Source: Bordetella parapertussis (GTDB lineage Bacteria; Pseudomonadota; Gammaproteobacteria; Burkholderiales; Burkholderiaceae_A). Taken from it: a DNA stretch of 30,152 nucleotides. Under the pieces are notes generated by a model. The model was not told where the DNA came from. It ran no database searches and saw nothing but the letters and a program-made list of their open reading frames with translations. The stretch covers positions 1 through 30,152 of the forward strand of contig CAMAXF010000011.1 in assembly GCA_945862305.1 (NCBI GenBank). Direction: 5' to 3'. The translations under genes and the position numbers were made by a program. Within the stretch, counting starts at the first letter, position 1, and the number at the start of each line of letters is the position of its first letter. Of this stretch, positions 16,084-23,713 are shown one piece after another.

Positions 16084-17130
16084 TTAAGACTTGGCCTCAG
16101 CCTTTCCTTCGTAGCGGCGACTCCATTCCTTCAGGATGCGCTCGCGGTCGGCTGCGGCCTTGGCAAAGTCGTTCTTGATGAGACGTTTCTCAAGATCAGC
16201 AGGAATGAACTCGAGTTTCTGCTGGACGCCGGGTATGGCCACGACCGCAAAGTTCTTGGCATAGAGCTCGTTGGCCTCACGGGTGACAGACCAGTCTGCC
16301 AGGGCCTTGGCAGCATCGAGTTTTTTGGTGGTTTTCATGATTCCTGTGGCCTCCATGTCCCAGCCGAGGCCCTCTTTGGGGAGCACCACATCAATGGGAG
16401 CGCCATCTCTCTTGGTCTTGTCAGCGCGATACTCAAAGCTCAGACCCACCGCATACTCGCCCGCTCCAGCCTGTCGGCATGGCTTGCTTCCAGAGTGGGT
16501 GTACACGCCAATGTTCTGATGGAGTTTGTCCATGTACTCCCAGGCCTTTTTCTCTCCCATCATCTGCATCCAGGCCGAAACCATGAGGTAGCCAGTTCCC
16601 GAGCTCGCCGGATGGGGCATGGTGATCTGGCCTTTGTATGCAGGCTTGGTCAGATCAGCCCAAGAGGCTGGTTTTGTAAGTTTCTTGGCGGCAGCCTCTT
16701 TGGTGTTAAAGCAGATGGCAGACGACCAGACATCCATGCCGACCCAGGTGGGTGCAGGTCGAGCGTCTCTCATGGAAGCCTTGACCTGGTTCAATTCCTT
16801 TGGAGCATAGCCTTGCAGCATGCCCTCTTTGTCGAGCAGCATGAGCGATGTGGCAGCCAAGCCCCAAACGACGTCAGCCTGGGGGTTCGCTTTTTCCGCA
16901 AGGAGCTTTGCGGTGATGATGCCGGTTGAGTCCCGAACCACCTTGAGTTCAATGGATGGGTTCTTGGCCTCGAAGGCCTGCTTGTATGCCTGGATCTGAT
17001 CGGCTTCGAGGGCCGTATAGACCATCAGCTCGGTTTTTGACTGGGCGGCTGCACCGGCCATCCAGAGTGATGCGGATGCCGCCAGCGCGGCAGCCAATAC
17101 GGCCCGACGGCCTTTGAAGGATGAGAGCAT
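16084..17130 (-). CDS. phnS: 2-Aminoethylphosphonate ABC transporter substrate-binding protein
   Basis: The 348-residue periplasmic binding protein of the iron(III)/AEP type has a signal peptide over residues 1-30 (MLSSFKGRRAVLAAALAASA, ending GAAAQS). The mature start, TELMVYTALEADQIQAYKQAFEAK, and ADVVWGLAATSLMLL fit the PhnS2-type family. ATG 17130 is preferred because GGAG lies seven bases before it; an in-frame GTG at 17169 would add 13 polar residues. It is the first gene of the six-gene AEP operon. Without the phnX context an iron-binding role could not be excluded. Confidence 0.88.
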   Translation of the reverse strand: MLSSFKGRRAVLAAALAASASLWMAGAAAQSKTELMVYTALEADQIQAYKQAFEAKNPSIELKVVRDSTGIITAKLLAEKANPQADVVWGLAATSLMLLDKEGMLQGYAPKELNQVKASMRDARPAPTWVGMDVWSSAICFNTKEAAAKKLTKPASWADLTKPAYKGQITMPHPASSGTGYLMVSAWMQMMGEKKAWEYMDKLHQNIGVYTHSGSKPCRQAGAGEYAVGLSFEYRADKTKRDGAPIDVVLPKEGLGWDMEATGIMKTTKKLDAAKALADWSVTREANELYAKNFAVVAIPGVQQKLEFIPADLEKRLIKNDFAKAAADRERILKEWSRRYEGKAEAKS

Positions 17131-17264
17131 TTGAGACTCCGTGGATTGGTGAGATGTTGGGAACTTCACAGCCCAGTTATCGTCTCGCGCTCAAATGACA
17201 TTCCGGCTTCAAATTTCTTACGAAATATTTACAGCCGACTCTACCTCTACCCAACAGTATTGAA

Positions 17265-18281
17265 TTAGGAGCGAAGGGCCATTGGCAGGTTGAGCAACAG
17301 GTTCTGTGGCTTGACTCGCAGGCGGCTTCCCTCATCCATGGCGATCGCCATGTAAACGGGCTTGCCCGCCACCCGCTGCAGCATGTCAGAGGGGTCTGCG
17401 AAGTCGAGTCGAAAGAGCACCAACAAGCGGCGCAACCGATCGGCATCTACGGACTTTCCCAGGTAGAGATCGTTGAGAATCGACGTCGACTGTGCATCGA
17501 GACCGAGATGCCAGGCCCACTGCTCATCCTCAATGGCACCCACCGCAGCCACCCTCACCTGTGCATGTAGAAGGTGTTGCACCCATCGCTCAATCAGATG
17601 ACAAATGGCCACTGCCGCAGGCTGCCCCCAGTTCAGAACGACGGCCATGTCAAAGGCCTCGGTGTTACGCCAATACCGCTGCGCATTGTCTTGGGTGAGC
17701 ACATCAAGATCTCCTTGAGAGACCGACACACCCCCTTTCTTGAGCAATTGCCCCAAGGCCCCATAGCCTGGGGACTGGGCGCGTTGCTCGAGGGTCAGGC
17801 TGTCGGCGGCCAGAAGGCTGGTCTGCTCATGCAGTGTGAGCGTCTGGGCCCGAAAGAACATTTCCCCAACCCGTGCCTGGATCGCACTGACGGATTGCCC
17901 CAGCACATGACGCACCAAGACCTGGGTGATGTCATCCACCAGCACTGGTGGGAAATCGATGCGGCCATCCTGGAAGAATGCCTTGTAGTTGGCCTCTAGC
18001 GTCGGGGCCGTGAGAAGACGATCTCGAAATCGAAGCCAGACGCGGTAGTTGTCCGCCACATCCTGATTCTGAATCTTGGCGAGTGACTCCGGGGAAATGC
18101 CAGCCCTGGGCGTCTCACCCAATCGACTAAAAATCTCACGCTCGATCTCGCAAGATGTCTCGACCGGAGCGAGTTCGGGGCGTTGAAGCAGGTGCGACAG
18201 AAAAGCATTCGTCACCAGCAGTTGGTTTTGTTCGTTGATCTCTAGGAGTTCGTAGCCGCAACTCGGCCAGAGCACCGTCAA
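17265..18281 (-). CDS. DUF6352 family protein
   Basis: The 338-residue soluble protein starts MTVLWPSCGYELLEINEQNQ and continues LVTNAFLSHLLQRPELAPVETSC. I recognise this pattern from DUF6352 proteins, mostly found in Burkholderiales and without known function. It is rich in acidic and helical segments with no signal peptide or membrane helix. A 52-residue stretch around RYWRNTEAFDMAVVLNWGQP is well ordered. It overlaps the lipoprotein gene by four bases (ATGA at 18281-18278), so the two are coupled. Its 3' end lies 134 bp upstream of phnS on the same strand, so some read-through into the phosphonate operon is possible. Confidence 0.8.
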   Translation of the reverse strand: MTVLWPSCGYELLEINEQNQLLVTNAFLSHLLQRPELAPVETSCEIEREIFSRLGETPRAGISPESLAKIQNQDVADNYRVWLRFRDRLLTAPTLEANYKAFFQDGRIDFPPVLVDDITQVLVRHVLGQSVSAIQARVGEMFFRAQTLTLHEQTSLLAADSLTLEQRAQSPGYGALGQLLKKGGVSVSQGDLDVLTQDNAQRYWRNTEAFDMAVVLNWGQPAAVAICHLIERWVQHLLHAQVRVAAVGAIEDEQWAWHLGLDAQSTSILNDLYLGKSVDADRLRRLLVLFRLDFADPSDMLQRVAGKPVYMAIAMDEGSRLRVKPQNLLLNLPMALRS

Positions 18282-18583
18282 TTGACCCGCTCCAAAAGCG
18301 CCTCATATTTTCGGCAGGTCCATGTCCGCTCACCGAGGACGAGCTCTCCCGAAGAGGGGTTGAAACGAATGGGAGGCCTCGTGCTTCCCGCCTCGTAGGA
18401 ACGCCAGGCACCGGACTCTTCCTGAAAGGCATACGAGACACCCTTGAACTGAAGGCTGGTGGGCGTCATCTCCATCTCAGACTCATCGAGCCCCTGGCAA
18501 TTGAACTCAAGGTTGCGCTGCACGCAGCCTGTCTGTGTCAACACGGCAACCAGGGCAGCCGCAGCCCACAGAAGCCTTGGCAT
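18278..18583 (-). CDS. Small predicted lipoprotein of unknown function
   Basis: The 101-residue protein starts MPRLLWAAAALVAVLTQTGC, a lipoprotein signal with the lipobox ending at Cys20, so it should be acylated and membrane-anchored. The mature part has Cys in FNCQG and TWTCRK that could form a disulfide. The frame stays open upstream to 18868, but that stretch is Pro/Gly/His-rich antisense to the dehydrogenase gene and lacks protein-like features, so ATG 18583 is used. It lies 29 bp after the DenD-like gene and overlaps the DUF6352 gene by four bases. No family is recognised. Confidence 0.75.
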   Translation of the reverse strand: MPRLLWAAAALVAVLTQTGCVQRNLEFNCQGLDESEMEMTPTSLQFKGVSYAFQEESGAWRSYEAGSTRPPIRFNPSSGELVLGERTWTCRKYEALLERVN

Positions 18584-18612
18584 CGGTGCAGCCTGACAAC
18601 GCGCCAACGGGC

Positions 18613-19605
18613 TCACGGTGCGCCCTGCTCCCGCAGGTATTGGTCCATGATGTCGTCGAAGGAAGCGTCCGGCATCAAGCCCAGCCCAGCCGCTCGGCTT
18701 GCCTTGAGTTGGCTCGGCCAACCGCCAACAATTCGGGCAACCGTGGGGTCTGGTGCCCAGTCGAGCAGGCCATGGGCTTCGGGGCCGGCCTTTCTTAGCA
18801 GGGTGTCCGCCATGGCCCCCACCGTGGTGGTGAGCGAGGGAAGGTTCATGGCCGTCAGTGGGCCCCATTCATCGTCAGAGGCCTGGGCTGCACGAATCAA
18901 CCCGTCAATGCTTGTCGAGGGCGATGACAACGCCACCCGCGTGTCGGGATTCACAGGCACCTGAGCCCGAACACCCGCCAATGGCTCGCGAATCATTCCC
19001 GAGAGAAACCCGGAGGCGGCACCATTGGGCCGACCTGGCCGGACACTGACAGTCATCAGTCGCACGGCTCTGGCCTTGATATAGCCCTTGCGGCCGAAGT
19101 CCGCCATCAACTGCTCGCCCACAAACTTCTGAATGCCATAACTGCTCTGGGGCGTGGGCAGCGTGTCGTCATCGACCGTCACACCCTCCCAAGACTCACC
19201 CGTCCGGCGGCCAAAGACAGCCACGGAGCTCGCAAACACCACCGTGGGCGTCCTTCCCGAAGCCCGACAGGCCTGGAGAAGGTCGATCGCGGCCTGCAGG
19301 TTGCTCGACATGCCCAGGTCGAAGTTGGCTTCGCATTCCGCGCTCACCGCAGCGGCCAAATGAAACACCAGATCCACCTCAGGGCCGGGCAGACCATCGC
19401 GCAGAACGCTCTGAAGCGAGCCCTTGAGGAAGTGAACCCGTGAATCGGCCTGGAGGGCCACAGGTGGCTCATTGATGTCTGTGAGCACAAGCCGACCAAT
19501 GCTCCGGGCTGACCCACCCCCGACCGAGAGCGCCCCCGCTTTGAGCAAGGCGGTCGCCAGCCTTGCACCCAGAAAACCGCTGCCGCCTGTGATGAGAATG
19601 TTCAT
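18613..19605 (-). CDS. denD: NAD-dependent epimerase/dehydratase, D-erythronate dehydrogenase (DenD)-like
   Basis: This 330-residue extended SDR enzyme has the nucleotide-binding motif MNILITGGSGFLGARLA, the catalytic SSYGIQKFVGEQL (Tyr-x3-Lys) and FASSVAVFG. The sequence VRLMTVSVRPGRPNGAASGFLSGMIREPL is typical of the DenD-like group, which oxidises the C2 hydroxyl of D-erythronate and related four-carbon acids. No denR, otnK or otnC-type partners are nearby, so the substrate remains open. ATG 19605 begins directly at the Rossmann strand; a longer frame to 19647 adds residues with no fold. It diverges from the BciA-like gene across 64 bp and heads the lipoprotein-DUF6352 run. Confidence 0.82.
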   Translation of the reverse strand: MNILITGGSGFLGARLATALLKAGALSVGGGSARSIGRLVLTDINEPPVALQADSRVHFLKGSLQSVLRDGLPGPEVDLVFHLAAAVSAECEANFDLGMSSNLQAAIDLLQACRASGRTPTVVFASSVAVFGRRTGESWEGVTVDDDTLPTPQSSYGIQKFVGEQLMADFGRKGYIKARAVRLMTVSVRPGRPNGAASGFLSGMIREPLAGVRAQVPVNPDTRVALSSPSTSIDGLIRAAQASDDEWGPLTAMNLPSLTTTVGAMADTLLRKAGPEAHGLLDWAPDPTVARIVGGWPSQLKASRAAGLGLMPDASFDDIMDQYLREQGAP

Positions 19606-19669
19606 CTGGAAAGTATTACAGAAAGCATTCCCCGGAGAGCCCAGCACAGACGTGCTCTAACATGCGGCG

Positions 19670-20575
19670 ATGCGTCCACAGAATGTTGCCCTGACCGGCG
19701 CCAGCGGAACGATTGGCGCCGCAACCAAGAAAGCGTTGGAGGCCCAAGGCCACCGTGTCCTGACGCTTGGCCGTGAGGCCTTCCGCAGCGCAGACCAGTT
19801 GTGCCATCAACTGCGCAGCCATGACGCCTCTGCAGTGGTGTCTTGCATGGCCTCTCGAACGGGCACCAAGGCCGATGCATGGCGGGTAGACCATCAGGCG
19901 CAATCGATGCTCCTCAAGGCCTGTGTGAAGGCGGGTTTAAGGCAGTTCGTCCTGCTCTCGGCCATCTGTGTTCAGCGGCCGAGGCTGCACTTTCAACACG
20001 CAAAACTGGCCTTCGAGCATGAGCTGATGGCCTCGCCACTCGACTGGAGCATTGTGCGTCCCACAGCCTTCTTCAAATCCTTGAGCGGACAGCTCTCGCG
20101 GGTGCAGCGCGGCAAACCGTTTCTGGTCTTCGGAGATGGAACGCTTACCGCCTGCAAGCCCATTGCCGATGATGACCTGGCGGAGTTCCTGGTCGGCTGC
20201 TTGAATCAGCCGGAGCGGTCTCGCAAGATTCTTCCCATTGGTGGGCCCGGAGAGGCCCTGACGCCACGTGATCAGGCAGCGCTATTGGCGCAGATTCTGG
20301 GGCGCCCAGTGCGGATACGACAGGTGCCGCCTGGGCTTCTGCTCTGGGTCTCGCGCGCACTGCACGTGCTGAGCAAGGCCTTCCCAGGCCTCGAAGCCAA
20401 GGCGGAGTACGCCCGCATTGGGCATTACTACGCGACCGAGTCGATGCTGCTGTGGAGTGAGGAGACGAAGTCCTACGATGCAGACGCAACACCGAGCCAC
20501 GGCGTGGCCACGCTAGAGGACCACTACCGCGCCGTCTTGCGCCAGAGCGGCCTTACTTTGAGGAACAACCGGTAG
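19670..20575 (+). CDS. bciA: BciA-like divinyl chlorophyllide 8-vinyl reductase family protein
   Basis: The 301-residue atypical SDR starts RPQNVALTGASGTIGAATKK and carries stretches I associate with BciA-type 8-vinyl reductases: VVSCMASRTGTKADAWRVDH, FVLLSAICVQRPRLHFQHAK, WSIVRPTAFFKSLSGQ, PFLVFGDGTLTACKPI and ARIGHYYATESMLLW. BciA reduces the C8 vinyl group of divinyl chlorophyllide with NADPH in (bacterio)chlorophyll synthesis. No other pigment gene is in the window, so either the main cluster is elsewhere or this homolog does another reduction. Its last 52 bp overlap the convergent DUF393 gene. The start ATG has no obvious Shine-Dalgarno sequence. Confidence 0.78.
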   Translation: MRPQNVALTGASGTIGAATKKALEAQGHRVLTLGREAFRSADQLCHQLRSHDASAVVSCMASRTGTKADAWRVDHQAQSMLLKACVKAGLRQFVLLSAICVQRPRLHFQHAKLAFEHELMASPLDWSIVRPTAFFKSLSGQLSRVQRGKPFLVFGDGTLTACKPIADDDLAEFLVGCLNQPERSRKILPIGGPGEALTPRDQAALLAQILGRPVRIRQVPPGLLLWVSRALHVLSKAFPGLEAKAEYARIGHYYATESMLLWSEETKSYDADATPSHGVATLEDHYRAVLRQSGLTLRNNR

Positions 20576-20907
20576 GCATATTCCATAAGGCCAATGGCGC
20601 CGGGGAACTGCGCCATGATGGCCAGCCAACGCCACCTGGGCAACTGCTTCCAGACCTCGACAAAGGCCGCAGCCCCGCTCACCAGTTCACCATCGGGCCG
20701 GCGAACATGAAACCGAGCAATGGCAGCCTCTGGTACTAGGCCAGGCCCGAGTTCATCTGCGCTCACCTTGGTGACATCGAGCCAACAGATGCCATCGCCA
20801 CCGGGGCCACTTTGATAAGACGAGATTTCGGCGCGGCACACGGGGCAGCCGCCGTCAAAGTAGACACTGAGTTTTCCTGGGGCGGAATCGAGTTGGGCTG
20901 TGCTCAT
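20524..20907 (-). CDS. Thiol-disulfide oxidoreductase, DCC (DUF393) family
   Basis: This 127-residue protein has the DCC-family signature VYFDGGCPVCRAEISSYQ, with CPVC at residues 21-24 as the likely redox pair. The length is normal for DUF393. ATG 20907 is chosen since it gives the usual short lead before the first strand; the frame is open further upstream but runs antisense through the deacetylase gene. The 3' end overlaps the end of the BciA-like gene by 52 bp in convergent orientation. It diverges from the deacetylase gene across 64 bp. Substrates of this family are not established. Confidence 0.85.
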   Translation of the reverse strand: MSTAQLDSAPGKLSVYFDGGCPVCRAEISSYQSGPGGDGICWLDVTKVSADELGPGLVPEAAIARFHVRRPDGELVSGAAAFVEVWKQLPRWRWLAIMAQFPGAIGLMEYAYRLFLKVRPLWRKTAR

Positions 20908-20971
20908 AATTGCCAACGATGATGCCACTGCATTCCAGACAAAGACCACAGCCAGCCAGCTGAAATCGACC

Positions 20972-21895
20972 ATGGCCAGCCCCGCACCCCTCATCAAAGC
21001 CTTCAGCACGGACCAATTCGAGCTGCCACTGCCGCAAGGGCACCGCTTCCCCATGGTGAAGTATCGATGGCTGCGCGAGTCTTTGAATGCGCTGGAGCAG
21101 ATCGAGGTCTGCCCACCACCGGCCGCCACAGACAAGCAGCTCATGCTCTGCCACGACGCGGACTATGTACAGCAGCTCTGCACAGGCCAGCTCGATGGGC
21201 AGGCGATGAGAAAGATTGGATTTCCCTGGTCCGAAGCAATGGTGGAGCGCTCACGGCGCTCGGTGGGCGCCACCCTTGCGGCATGCGAACAGGCCTATGG
21301 GTCGGCGCCCGGGGTGGCCTTTAACCTGGCCGGCGGAACGCATCATGCGCACCGAAACTTTGGATCTGGCTATTGCTGCTTTAACGATGCTGCGGTGGCC
21401 TGCCACTGGATGCAGAAGAACCATGCTGGCCTGCGCGTGACCATCATTGATCTCGACGTTCACCAGGGCGATGGCACCGCCACCATCCTGGCTGGCCGTC
21501 CGAACACCCTAACCTGCTCTATCCATGGAGCCTCAAACTTTCCCTTTCAGAAGTGCGAGTCGGACATCGACATCGCACTGGCCGATGGCACCACCGATGC
21601 CGACTATTTAGGTGCCGTTCACCATCTGCTCGAGCGGCTGGATGCCCTTCCCCGACCAGACCTGTTGATTTACTTGGCGGGCGTAGATCCACTGGAGAGT
21701 GACAAGCTTGGACGCCTGAGCATCAGCCTTGCAGGACTGCTTGACCGCGACCGCGCGGTCTTTGCGTTTGCAAGGGCACGTGCCATTCCGATTACCGTAG
21801 CCATGGCCGGTGGCTACTCCGACCCCATCGAGCTGACAGTCCAGGCCCATCGGCAGACATTTGAGGCCGCCATTCAGGCCTATTGCCTGACCTGA
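20972..21895 (+). CDS. Histone deacetylase-superfamily amidohydrolase, class IV-like
   Basis: The 307-residue enzyme carries the zinc deacetylase core: His124-His125 (AGGTHHAHR), GSGYCCFNDAA, Asp162 and His164 (IIDLDVHQGDGTA), Asp239 (YLAGVDPLESDKLG) and Tyr282 (AMAGGYSDP). The N-terminal HRFPMVKYRWLRE is like HDAC11-type (class IV) bacterial proteins. It probably removes acyl groups from lysines, polyamines or small molecules; nothing nearby tells which. ATG 20972 is preferred over an in-frame GTG at 20900, which would overlap the divergent DUF393 gene. The DUF2256 gene starts one base after its stop, so the pair is co-transcribed. Confidence 0.9.
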   Translation: MASPAPLIKAFSTDQFELPLPQGHRFPMVKYRWLRESLNALEQIEVCPPPAATDKQLMLCHDADYVQQLCTGQLDGQAMRKIGFPWSEAMVERSRRSVGATLAACEQAYGSAPGVAFNLAGGTHHAHRNFGSGYCCFNDAAVACHWMQKNHAGLRVTIIDLDVHQGDGTATILAGRPNTLTCSIHGASNFPFQKCESDIDIALADGTTDADYLGAVHHLLERLDALPRPDLLIYLAGVDPLESDKLGRLSISLAGLLDRDRAVFAFARARAIPITVAMAGGYSDPIELTVQAHRQTFEAAIQAYCLT

Positions 21896-21896
21896 C

Positions 21897-22073
21897 ATGA
21901 CCAAGCGCGACCACCCGGGCAACAAAAGCTTCCTGCCAAGCAAGCTCTGCAGCGTATGCGGACGCACCATGACCTGGCGAAAGTCTTGGGCCAAGAACTG
22001 GGATGAGGTGAAGCACTGCTCAGATGCCTGTCGCAAACTGGGCAAGCGCAGCAGGCCTTCGGCAGCCGACTGA
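21897..22073 (+). CDS. DUF2256 small zinc-ribbon-like protein
   Basis: The 58-residue protein reads MTKRDHPGNKSFLPSKLCSV and continues CGRTMTWRKSWAKNWDEVKH, then CSDACRK. Two cysteine pairs (Cys18/Cys21 and Cys41/Cys45) form a probable zinc ribbon. This is the full DUF2256 pattern (HxGNK, LPxKxC, CGRxMTWRKxWAKNWDEV). The function is unknown. The gene begins one base after the deacetylase stop, with no strong ribosome binding site of its own, suggesting coupled translation. DUF2721 follows 52 bp later. Confidence 0.92.
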   Translation: MTKRDHPGNKSFLPSKLCSVCGRTMTWRKSWAKNWDEVKHCSDACRKLGKRSRPSAAD

Positions 22074-22125
22074 CCGCGACTCATTACAATGTGGCGATGA
22101 ACTCAAACCGCGCGTGCGGCTCCAC

Positions 22126-22572
22126 ATGATTGGCGACTGGAGCCCACTGGCCGAGGCCATCCAGCTGGCCATTGCGCCTGTCTTCCTCCTGACTGGCGTG
22201 GCCGGCATGCTCAATGCACTCGGTGTTCGGCTGGCACGAGTGATCGACCGGGCACGCGCCCTGGAGGCCAAGCTTGAGCAGCTCGATGGCGCAGATGCCC
22301 GGGCCAAGCTCGAGGATGAGATCGAATCCCTTGCCACGCGAGGCCGAATCATCAATTGGTCAACAGCCTTGATGGTGATCTGCGCCCTGCTCATCGGGCT
22401 CACCGTGATCGAGCTTTTCTACTCAGCCGGCATTACCGGCCGCCTGCAGCTCTCCAGTTGGGTGTCCATCACATTTCTGTCTGGCCTGGTCTGCTTCATC
22501 ATGGCCTGCGTGCTGTACCTGGCAGAGATCCTTGTGGCATCTCGAAGCGTTCGAATTGGTGCCAACCGCTAG
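22126..22572 (+). CDS. DUF2721 integral membrane protein
   Basis: The ~148-residue protein has three hydrophobic segments: about 10-30 (IQLAIAPVFLLTGVAGMLNAL), 77-98 (STALMVICALLIGLTVIELF) and 112-137 (WVSITFLSGLVCFIMACVLYLAEIL). The cytosolic stretch RLARVIDRARALEAKLEQL is characteristic of DUF2721. ATG 22126 is used, but GTG 22114 is also in frame and neither has a clear Shine-Dalgarno sequence. The frame overlaps the thermonuclease gene at its end by about 14 bp. The function of the family is unknown. Confidence 0.85.
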   Translation: MIGDWSPLAEAIQLAIAPVFLLTGVAGMLNALGVRLARVIDRARALEAKLEQLDGADARAKLEDEIESLATRGRIINWSTALMVICALLIGLTVIELFYSAGITGRLQLSSWVSITFLSGLVCFIMACVLYLAEILVASRSVRIGANR

Positions 22573-23080
22573 CCTGCCTCGGCTTTGGATTGGGCTGTTC
22601 ACGCTTGTCCTCGTTGCTGGGCAGGCCTGGGCGACCCCTTGGGAGATTCGCGGGCAGGTGGTGGGCATCGCCGATGGCGATTCCATCACAGTGCTCACCG
22701 CAGACAAGAAACAGTACAAGGTGCGCCTCGCGGGCATCGATGCCCCCGAACAGGCCCAGCCTTTCGGACAACGCAGCAAGCAGTCTCTGTCCGACCTTGT
22801 TTTTCGGAAAGAGGTGCGTGTCGAGGTGCACGCCAAAGACCGCTACACGCGACAGGTGGGCATCGTTTATGAGGGCAGCATCAACATCAATCAGCAACAG
22901 GTGTCACGTGGCCTGGCCTGGGCTTACCGTCAATACCTTGGGAAACTTCCGAAGCCATTTTCAAAGGCGCTTATAGACTCGGAGGCGCAGGCGAGGTCGG
23001 ACAAGCGGGGACTGTGGGTCGACAAGAGCCCAACGCCGCCGTGGCAGTGGCGTCGACAGAAGCGAAACGAATCGAGGTGA
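22559..23080 (+). CDS. Secreted thermonuclease (staphylococcal nuclease-like)
   Basis: The 173-residue protein starts with a signal peptide (ending LVAGQAWA-TPWE) followed by an SNase domain. Active-site residues are visible in the usual order: Asp in VVGIADGDSITV, Arg and Glu in VRLAGIDAPEQAQPFG, and Arg in DRYTRQVGIVY. It cleaves DNA and RNA with calcium, probably in the periplasm or outside. The start is uncertain. GTG 22559 gives a clean signal peptide, while TTG 22532 and TTG 22556 are alternatives. It overlaps DUF2721 at its start, and its stop shares bases with the ATGATG start region of DUF423. Nucleic acid is a phosphate source, so it could aid phosphorus scavenging, but no Pho box is seen. 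Confidence 0.87.
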   Translation: MPTASLPRLWIGLFTLVLVAGQAWATPWEIRGQVVGIADGDSITVLTADKKQYKVRLAGIDAPEQAQPFGQRSKQSLSDLVFRKEVRVEVHAKDRYTRQVGIVYEGSININQQQVSRGLAWAYRQYLGKLPKPFSKALIDSEAQARSDKRGLWVDKSPTPPWQWRRQKRNESR

Positions 23081-23082
23081 TG

Positions 23083-23466
23083 ATGAACACGATCCATTCC
23101 AACGGTGGCAGCAGGGTGATCCTCGCCCTCGCAGGTCTCTTCGGGGCCACTGGCGTGGTGGCGGGGGCCTTCTCTGCCCACGGCTTGTCGGCCTTCGCAG
23201 AGCCCCGCCTGGTGGAAATTTTTAAGACCGGTGCGCACTACCACCTCATTCATGCGGTGGCCTTGCTGGCGCTGGCCGGCCGAACGGGCCCCTGGACAAC
23301 CTTTTCCGCCCTGGCCTTCACAGCGGGCATTCTTGTCTTTAGCGGAAGCCTCTACCTTCGGGTGTTGACCGACATTGCAGGTTTTGGGGCCATCACCCCT
23401 TGGGGTGGCCTAGCATTTATTCTGGGATGGCTGGCACTGATCCTGGACGCCTGGCGGCAGCGCTAA
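23083..23466 (+). CDS. DUF423 small membrane protein
   Basis: The 127-residue protein has four hydrophobic segments and the DUF423 pattern: LAGLFGATGVVAGAFSAHGL, IFKTGAHYHLIHAVALLALA, FSGSLYLRVLTDI and ITPWGGLAFILGWLALI. It is an inner-membrane protein of unknown function. Two ATGs lie together at 23080 and 23083. The second is chosen because GAGG (23074-23077) is then five bases away. The stop of the thermonuclease gene overlaps the first ATG, so translation is likely coupled. It is the last gene of the run starting at the deacetylase. Confidence 0.9.
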   Translation: MNTIHSNGGSRVILALAGLFGATGVVAGAFSAHGLSAFAEPRLVEIFKTGAHYHLIHAVALLALAGRTGPWTTFSALAFTAGILVFSGSLYLRVLTDIAGFGAITPWGGLAFILGWLALILDAWRQR

Positions 23467-23487
23467 GACATAGAGATAAACCTCAGG

Positions 23488-23516
23488 TTGACCCCTCCAG
23501 GGCCCGGCGCTATAAC
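23488..23516 (+). promoter_or_regulatory. Sigma70-type promoter P1 ahead of the mini-ORF
   Basis: TTGACC (23488-23493), a 17-bp spacer and TATAAC (23511-23516) form a near-consensus promoter. The spacer holds CCCT-cc-AGGG (23493-23502), a possible operator dyad. The expected start site, about seven bases past the -10, falls at or next to the ATG at 23522, so the transcript may be leaderless. Confidence 0.6.
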
Positions 23517-23521
23517 GACGC

Positions 23522-23713
23522 ATGGGCTCGAGCCTCAAGAAACAGATCACCAAACCGTCGCCAGAGCCCGTTCTTGGCGTGTCCTCGCGCGCAGTCGCCG
23601 GGGGATTGACGCCCCATCAGCGCAAAAGCCTGCTCGCTTTCATCGAGGGAACCGTGGTGCCCAAGCTCCTCAGCGCCTCAAATGACAAACGCAGCCGCCA
23701 TGACCGGAGTTGA
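23522..23713 (+). CDS. 63-residue mini-protein resembling the N-terminus of the adjacent PpaA/AerR-like protein
   Basis: The frame reads MGSSLKKQITKPSPEPVLGV and has a predicted helix SLLAFIEGTVVPKLLSAS. This aligns without gaps to SLSRIIEDEILPRLLGAH at residues 12-29 of the next gene product, with eight of 18 identities by eye. It has no B12-binding part, signal peptide or membrane helix. The stop overlaps the -35 of the next promoter. A near-consensus promoter lies directly upstream with almost no leader. It may be a stand-alone interaction module or the remnant of a truncated paralogue. No independent family is recognised, and translation is not certain. Confidence 0.55.
   Translation: MGSSLKKQITKPSPEPVLGVSSRAVAGGLTPHQRKSLLAFIEGTVVPKLLSASNDKRSRHDRS

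Noticed and set aside
13334..17130. Iron(III) ABC importer as the identity of the minus-strand transporter
   Set aside because: The architecture fits, but fully overlapped phnX, phnZ-like and FAD genes make 2-aminoethylphosphonate the better substrate.
17180..17245. Possible Pho box before phnS (CTGTAAA-tatt-TCGTAAG on the minus strand, and a lone ATGTCAT)
   Set aside because: Only eight of 14 positions match, and the lone half-site has no partner at the 11-bp pitch.
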